A stretch of 9,634 bases of DNA, from assembly GCF_000160855.1 (NCBI RefSeq), contig NZ_GG700754.1, positions 11,158-20,791 of the forward strand, in the 5' to 3' direction. Shown here in pieces: positions 6,739-9,634 of this stretch. Position 1 is the first letter of the stretch; every line of letters starts with the position of its first letter. A program made the position numbers and the translations under genes. The notes beneath the pieces are model-generated. The model saw nothing but the letters and a program-made list of their open reading frames with translations. It made no database searches and was not told where the DNA came from. This DNA comes from Lactobacillus helveticus DSM 20075 = CGMCC 1.1877. Lineage in GTDB: Bacteria; Bacillota; Bacilli; Lactobacillales; Lactobacillaceae.

Positions 6739-7662
6739 CTACTTTTGCTTCCTTCTTTTATCTTGAATGTAGCTAGCAATTCTACCAGCAGAATACTCAA
6801 GTTCTCCGATCCGGTTACGAATAATCGTGGCATTGACGGCTACACCAAATAAAAATAATAGTGAAGCAATGTTCAACCACAACATAAAAATGATGAACGT
6901 ACCGACAATTCCGTAGTTTTTCCAAGTAATCGGGAAATTATGCAAGTAAAAACTAAATAAAAACGATAATGCAATCCAGCCACATGAAGTAACAAATACA
7001 CCTGGCCAAATTACCCGTTTTTTCAGCTTAATATTTGGCAATACATAATTTAAATAAAATACCGCCAAAATTATAATCAAGAAAATTACTGGATAGCGAT
7101 AGCTAAATATTTTACCCACTTCATGAACAGGTATCTTAAATATTGCATCCATTAAATCTAGCAATTCTTGACCAAACGCCAATACTACACCAACTGCAGT
7201 AAAGATAATAATCATCAAGGTGGTAAAGATGACCATAATTAATCTTGTCCACAAGGAATTAAGCATTGAGAGCTTTAATTCCACTTGATGGACACCATAC
7301 AGTCGGTTTTCGCCTAATCTAATAGCATTAACTAAATTAGAAAAGGACCAAATCGCCAAAATAATACCAAATGAAATATAGCCAGTAGATGTCGTTTTCA
7401 ACAAAGAATTGATGATTGGCATGATAAAGCTAGATACTTGATCTGGAAAAATCAAATTTAAATATTTTGCAATGGGAGCTGTATCGATATGAAATAGAGG
7501 CAGAACATTTCCGATAATAATGATAATCGGAAAGATTGAAAACAAAATATAATAGGCAATTACTATTGAACTATCAATAATCTCACCCTGTGACAGAATT
7601 GTACGCAAGGTAAGAAAGAAATCACTTATTTTTGAATTAGATCGATTTGTCTCATTTTTCAT
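6739..7662 (-). CDS. YihY/BrkB-family inner-membrane protein
   Basis: A 307-aa polytopic membrane protein of the YihY/virulence factor BrkB family. The family was once called ribonuclease BN in error, and its function is still unsettled; transport or export has been proposed. Six hydrophobic segments are visible, roughly at residues 33-53, 92-114, 139-164, 190-208, 217-240 and 250-277. Family landmarks are the AYYILFSIFPIIIIIG stretch in the first segment, the WSFSNLVNAIRLGENRLYG loop after the second, and the conserved last segment with NYGIVGTFIIFMLWLNIASL. The tail is basic and cytosolic. It starts only 8 nt after map, with the AGG of its Shine-Dalgarno formed by the map stop codon, so the two genes are almost certainly co-transcribed and coupled. 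No motif points to a specific substrate. Confidence 0.9.
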   Translation of the reverse strand: MKNETNRSNSKISDFFLTLRTILSQGEIIDSSIVIAYYILFSIFPIIIIIGNVLPLFHIDTAPIAKYLNLIFPDQVSSFIMPIINSLLKTTSTGYISFGIILAIWSFSNLVNAIRLGENRLYGVHQVELKLSMLNSLWTRLIMVIFTTLMIIIFTAVGVVLAFGQELLDLMDAIFKIPVHEVGKIFSYRYPVIFLIIILAVFYLNYVLPNIKLKKRVIWPGVFVTSCGWIALSFLFSFYLHNFPITWKNYGIVGTFIIFMLWLNIASLLFLFGVAVNATIIRNRIGELEYSAGRIASYIQDKRRKQK

Positions 7663-7670
7663 TCAAGAAC

Positions 7671-8498
7671 CTAGTCATCCATCTCATCAAAGTGAGGGAT
7701 GTATTTTTCTAAACCATCATATGGTTTTTGCAAAGTTAAAATCTTAGGACCATCCTTGGTAATAGCAAAGGTATGTTCAAATTGAGCAGCATTTGAGCCA
7801 TCTGGAGTTGCGTAGTATACCCAATCATCGTTAGGATCATCAACCGTTCTTTGATCAATGTGCCAATCGCCACCTGCTTCAACCATTGGTTCACAGGTAA
7901 TAGTCATACCTTCACGAAGACGAATACCATGACCAGCTTTACCCCAGTGTGGTACTTCTGGATCTTCGTGAATTGATGGTTGAATACCGTGACCAATTAA
8001 TTCACGGACGTCACCGTAATGATTTTCATCTTCAACCCAATGTTGAATAGCTGCACCAATATCACCGATACGGTTACCAAGAACAGCTTGATCAATCCCT
8101 AAGTACATTGCCTTCTTAGTTACTTCGATCAACTTCTTGTCAGCTTCTGAAATTTCACCAACTGGATAAGTAGTACATGAATCTGATTCGTAACCATTCA
8201 AGTTGCAAGTTACATCAACCTTAACGATGTCGCCTTCCTTTAAGATACGATCTTTTCTTGGAATTTGGTGAGCAATTTCATCGTTAACTGAAATACAAGT
8301 ACCATACTTATAGCCTTCAAAACCTTGTTCTGAAAGACGACCACCACGACTCTTAACGAAGTCTTGGCAGAATTCTTCAATTTCCCAGGTTGAAATTCCT
8401 GGCTTAATTACATCGCGCAAGCCTTCAAACATTGTTGCAAGAAGGTGTCCTGAAGCTTGCATACCTTTAAGTTCTCTGATTGATTTAATTGTAATCAA
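7671..8498 (-). CDS. map: Type I methionine aminopeptidase
   Basis: This enzyme removes the initiator methionine from new proteins at the ribosome and is essential in most bacteria. The five dimetal ligands are all present: Asp95 (VKVDVT), Asp106 (YESDSC), His170 (IGHGI), Glu203 (CEPMV) and Glu241 (QFEHTFAI). Substrate-contacting His77 and His177 are also visible. At 275 aa it is longer than the roughly 250-265 aa of many type I enzymes because of a C-terminal tail (EKYIPHFDEMDD) and a short insert around DDPNDDW. The start is TTG at 8498, supported by AAAGGAG 8 nt upstream and by the family's N-terminus; the next ATG in frame (codon 13) would cut the first helix. It heads a two-gene operon with the YihY-like gene and is divergent from the flavodoxin gene. 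Confidence 0.97.
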   Translation of the reverse strand: MITIKSIRELKGMQASGHLLATMFEGLRDVIKPGISTWEIEEFCQDFVKSRGGRLSEQGFEGYKYGTCISVNDEIAHQIPRKDRILKEGDIVKVDVTCNLNGYESDSCTTYPVGEISEADKKLIEVTKKAMYLGIDQAVLGNRIGDIGAAIQHWVEDENHYGDVRELIGHGIQPSIHEDPEVPHWGKAGHGIRLREGMTITCEPMVEAGGDWHIDQRTVDDPNDDWVYYATPDGSNAAQFEHTFAITKDGPKILTLQKPYDGLEKYIPHFDEMDD

Positions 8499-8531
8499 AA
8501 TAATTTCTCCTTTAAAAATATATTCCTCATT

Positions 8532-8560
8532 ATTATAACGTTTTACTGAATATTTTTAAA
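8532..8560 (-). promoter_or_regulatory. Promoter of map
   Basis: A perfect minus-strand TATAAT (8537-8532) lies 17 nt from TTTAAA (8560-8555), a partial -35 match. The predicted start near 8525 gives a leader of about 27 nt that contains AAAGGAG. Confidence 0.6.
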
Positions 8561-8597
8561 AGTTTATCAAATCTGGGCTAAAAACCGAAGTTTCATG

Positions 8598-8618
8598 TAT
8601 AATAAAGTGTCGTATAAT
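8598..8618 (+). promoter_or_regulatory. Two tandem -10 boxes of the flavodoxin-gtrA operon
   Basis: TATAAT occurs twice, at 8598-8603 and 8613-8618, fifteen bases apart. The first leaves a leader of about 30 nt with GAAAGG (8624-8629) as Shine-Dalgarno. The second would start inside or next to that Shine-Dalgarno, so the first is more likely used. No strong -35 is visible for either. Confidence 0.5.
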
Positions 8619-8640
8619 GCAGTGAAAGGTATGAAAAATC

Positions 8641-9087
8641 ATGAAAGCAAGAATTGTTTACGCCAGTATGACTGGCAATGATGAAGACATGGCAGATATA
8701 TTAGAAGAAGATCTTCAAGACTATGGCTTTGACGTTGAAACAAGCGATGTTGGTTTCACGGATGCCAGTGATTACTTAGAAAGCGATCTTTGTATTTTCA
8801 TTACTTATACTTATGGTGAAGGTGCAATGACCGACGAAATTGCAGACTTTTATGAAGAATTAAAGGCCTTGGATTTAAGTGGTAAATATTTTGCTGTGAT
8901 GGGTTCTGGAGATAAGACCTATGGCGAACATTTCTGTGAAAATGTTTTTGACTATGAAAAGGCATTTAAAGAATGTGGTGCTACTGAAATTACTAAGCCC
9001 GTCACTATTGAAAATGCACCTGACGATGAAGCTATCGATCTGATTGACCAAGCTGCAAAGGAAATGGCTGATAAGCTACATGACTAA
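8641..9087 (+). CDS. Flavodoxin (short-chain type)
   Basis: A small cytosolic FMN protein that carries one electron at a time in place of ferredoxin. The 148-aa length fits short-chain flavodoxins. The phosphate-binding loop is SMTGNDED (9-16), a variant of the usual S/T-x-T-G-N-T motif. The two isoalloxazine loops are recognisable as TYTYGEGAMTD (55-65), with an aromatic Tyr near 58, and GSGDKTYGEHFC (88-99), with Tyr94. The protein is very acidic, as is usual for flavodoxins. Its partner in this organism is unknown; candidates in related bacteria include anaerobic radical enzymes and isoprenoid enzymes. The ATG at 8641 has GAAAGG at 11 nt, a rather long spacing; an ATG at 8631 is out of frame. 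The gtrA-like gene overlaps its 3' end by 8 bp. Confidence 0.93.
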   Translation: MKARIVYASMTGNDEDMADILEEDLQDYGFDVETSDVGFTDASDYLESDLCIFITYTYGEGAMTDEIADFYEELKALDLSGKYFAVMGSGDKTYGEHFCENVFDYEKAFKECGATEITKPVTIENAPDDEAIDLIDQAAKEMADKLHD

Positions 9088-9619
9088 AAATAAAAAAGAA
9101 GTTACTGCTGTCGATCAAGCTCAAATTCGACAATTAGGGCAAAAGTTGCTTAAAAGACACCGTAATCTCTGGGTATACATGATTTTCGGCTTCGTGGCTG
9201 CCTTAATTAATACTTTAGTCTTTATGGTGCTTCATTCTTGGTGGCACAGCGTAATGGTAATTTCCAATACCATTGCTTTTATTGTGTCTAACCTGGCATC
9301 ATTTTACTTTAACCAAAAAGCCGTTTTTATTAATAATGTCGATCATGATCACAGCACATGGCACAAATTAATAGTTTTCTTTACTTACCGCGTAATTAGT
9401 TTAATTCCAGATACTTTAATTATGTTGGTAGGATTATCTTGGCTTCATTTAAATGCTTTGCTTGTTAAGATCATTGACCAAGTACTAGTTGGTGTATTCA
9501 ATTATTTAACTACTAGATCAGTCTTTCAAAATCAAGAACATACCATGATTGAACGAGCTAAGATGCGGATTCAAGAACAGAAAAATAAACAAGAAAATAA
9601 AAAGAGCAGCAAAAATTAA
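9080..9619 (+). CDS. GtrA-family membrane protein
   Basis: GtrA-like proteins are small four-helix membrane proteins, proposed to help move lipid-linked sugars across the membrane for glycosylation of cell-surface polymers. This 179-aa product has four hydrophobic segments at about 31-53, 57-79, 96-120 and 124-146. The duplicated family signature is visible after helix two (FYFNQKAVF) and in helix four (VFNYLTTRSVF). A long charged tail (about 152-179) rich in Lys, Gln and Glu follows. I chose ATG 9080, which overlaps the flavodoxin stop by 8 bp; an in-frame TTG at 9044 would add 12 residues inside the flavodoxin gene without a good Shine-Dalgarno. Translation is probably coupled to the flavodoxin. 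No glycosyltransferase gene is next to it in the window. Its stop codon lies in the loop of the terminator. Confidence 0.9.
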   Translation: MTKNKKEVTAVDQAQIRQLGQKLLKRHRNLWVYMIFGFVAALINTLVFMVLHSWWHSVMVISNTIAFIVSNLASFYFNQKAVFINNVDHDHSTWHKLIVFFTYRVISLIPDTLIMLVGLSWLHLNALLVKIIDQVLVGVFNYLTTRSVFQNQEHTMIERAKMRIQEQKNKQENKKSSKN

Positions 9620-9633
9620 TTTTGCTGCTCTTT
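9601..9633 (+). terminator. Strong rho-independent terminator overlapping the gtrA stop
   Basis: AAAGAGCAGCAAAA (9601-9614) and TTTTGCTGCTCTTT (9620-9633) form a perfect 14-bp stem around ATTAA. The right arm ends in T-rich sequence and the window ends there, so a downstream U-tract cannot be judged fully. The TAA stop (9617-9619) is in the loop, and the left arm codes for the last Lys-Ser-Ser-Lys residues. Confidence 0.88.
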
Positions 9634-9634
9634 G

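Noticed and set aside
8631..8681. Short open frame starting at ATG 8631, upstream of and overlapping the flavodoxin start
   Set aside because: The ATG lies almost on top of the Shine-Dalgarno sequence, so it cannot be initiated well, and the 16-codon frame has no other support.
9044..9079. TTG start for the GtrA-like protein
   Set aside because: It would add 12 residues inside the flavodoxin gene without a good Shine-Dalgarno; ATG 9080 gives a normal GtrA length and a short overlap.

Overview
The window looks like a low-GC lactic acid bacterium chromosome, most likely a Lactobacillus of the acidophilus/helveticus/crispatus type. This rests on the AT-rich sequence, a complete mevalonate upper pathway on separate genes, Gram-positive Shine-Dalgarno sequences, and the style of the IS605-group TnpB and the flavodoxin/GtrA pair. 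The species is an inference; nothing in the sequence fixes it.

Layout from left to right. Positions 1-213 (minus strand) hold the 5' part of a membrane-anchored protein, probably an alpha/beta hydrolase, broken by a perfect 8-bp tandem duplication. Positions 295-579 (plus) hold a small unrecognised gene that converges on the mevalonate operon across a shared bidirectional terminator. Positions 618-4155 (minus) are a tight operon thiolase - HMG-CoA reductase (mvaA) - HMG-CoA synthase (mvaS), each junction a TAATG stop/start overlap. Together the three enzymes convert acetyl-CoA to mevalonate for isoprenoid synthesis. Positions about 4205-5758 are a tnpB-only IS605-family (IS1341-like) element. 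Its tnpB is broken by one 5-bp tandem duplication, but its end hairpins and its presumed omega-RNA region look intact. It lies in what would otherwise be a 68-nt gap between galU and the thiolase gene. Positions 5778-8498 (minus) carry map (methionine aminopeptidase), a YihY/BrkB-type membrane protein and galU (UDP-glucose pyrophosphorylase). Positions 8641-9619 (plus) carry a flavodoxin and an overlapping GtrA-family membrane protein, ending in a strong terminator whose loop contains the gtrA stop codon.

The coherent modules are the mevalonate operon, the map-yihY pair, galU with its own extended -10 promoter, and flavodoxin-gtrA. GalU, the YihY-like protein and GtrA are all linked to the cell envelope or sugar-nucleotide use, but no shared pathway can be shown from sequence.

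I found no clear new multi-gene system. The signals most worth a second look concern the mobile element. Its lesion is a single reversible-looking duplication that leaves every RuvC residue intact. Its omega-RNA guide position falls on the mevalonate promoter. Its two ends may supply a terminator to galU and a -35-like sequence to the mevalonate operon. The second microduplication pseudogene, at the left edge, carries the same kind of lesion.
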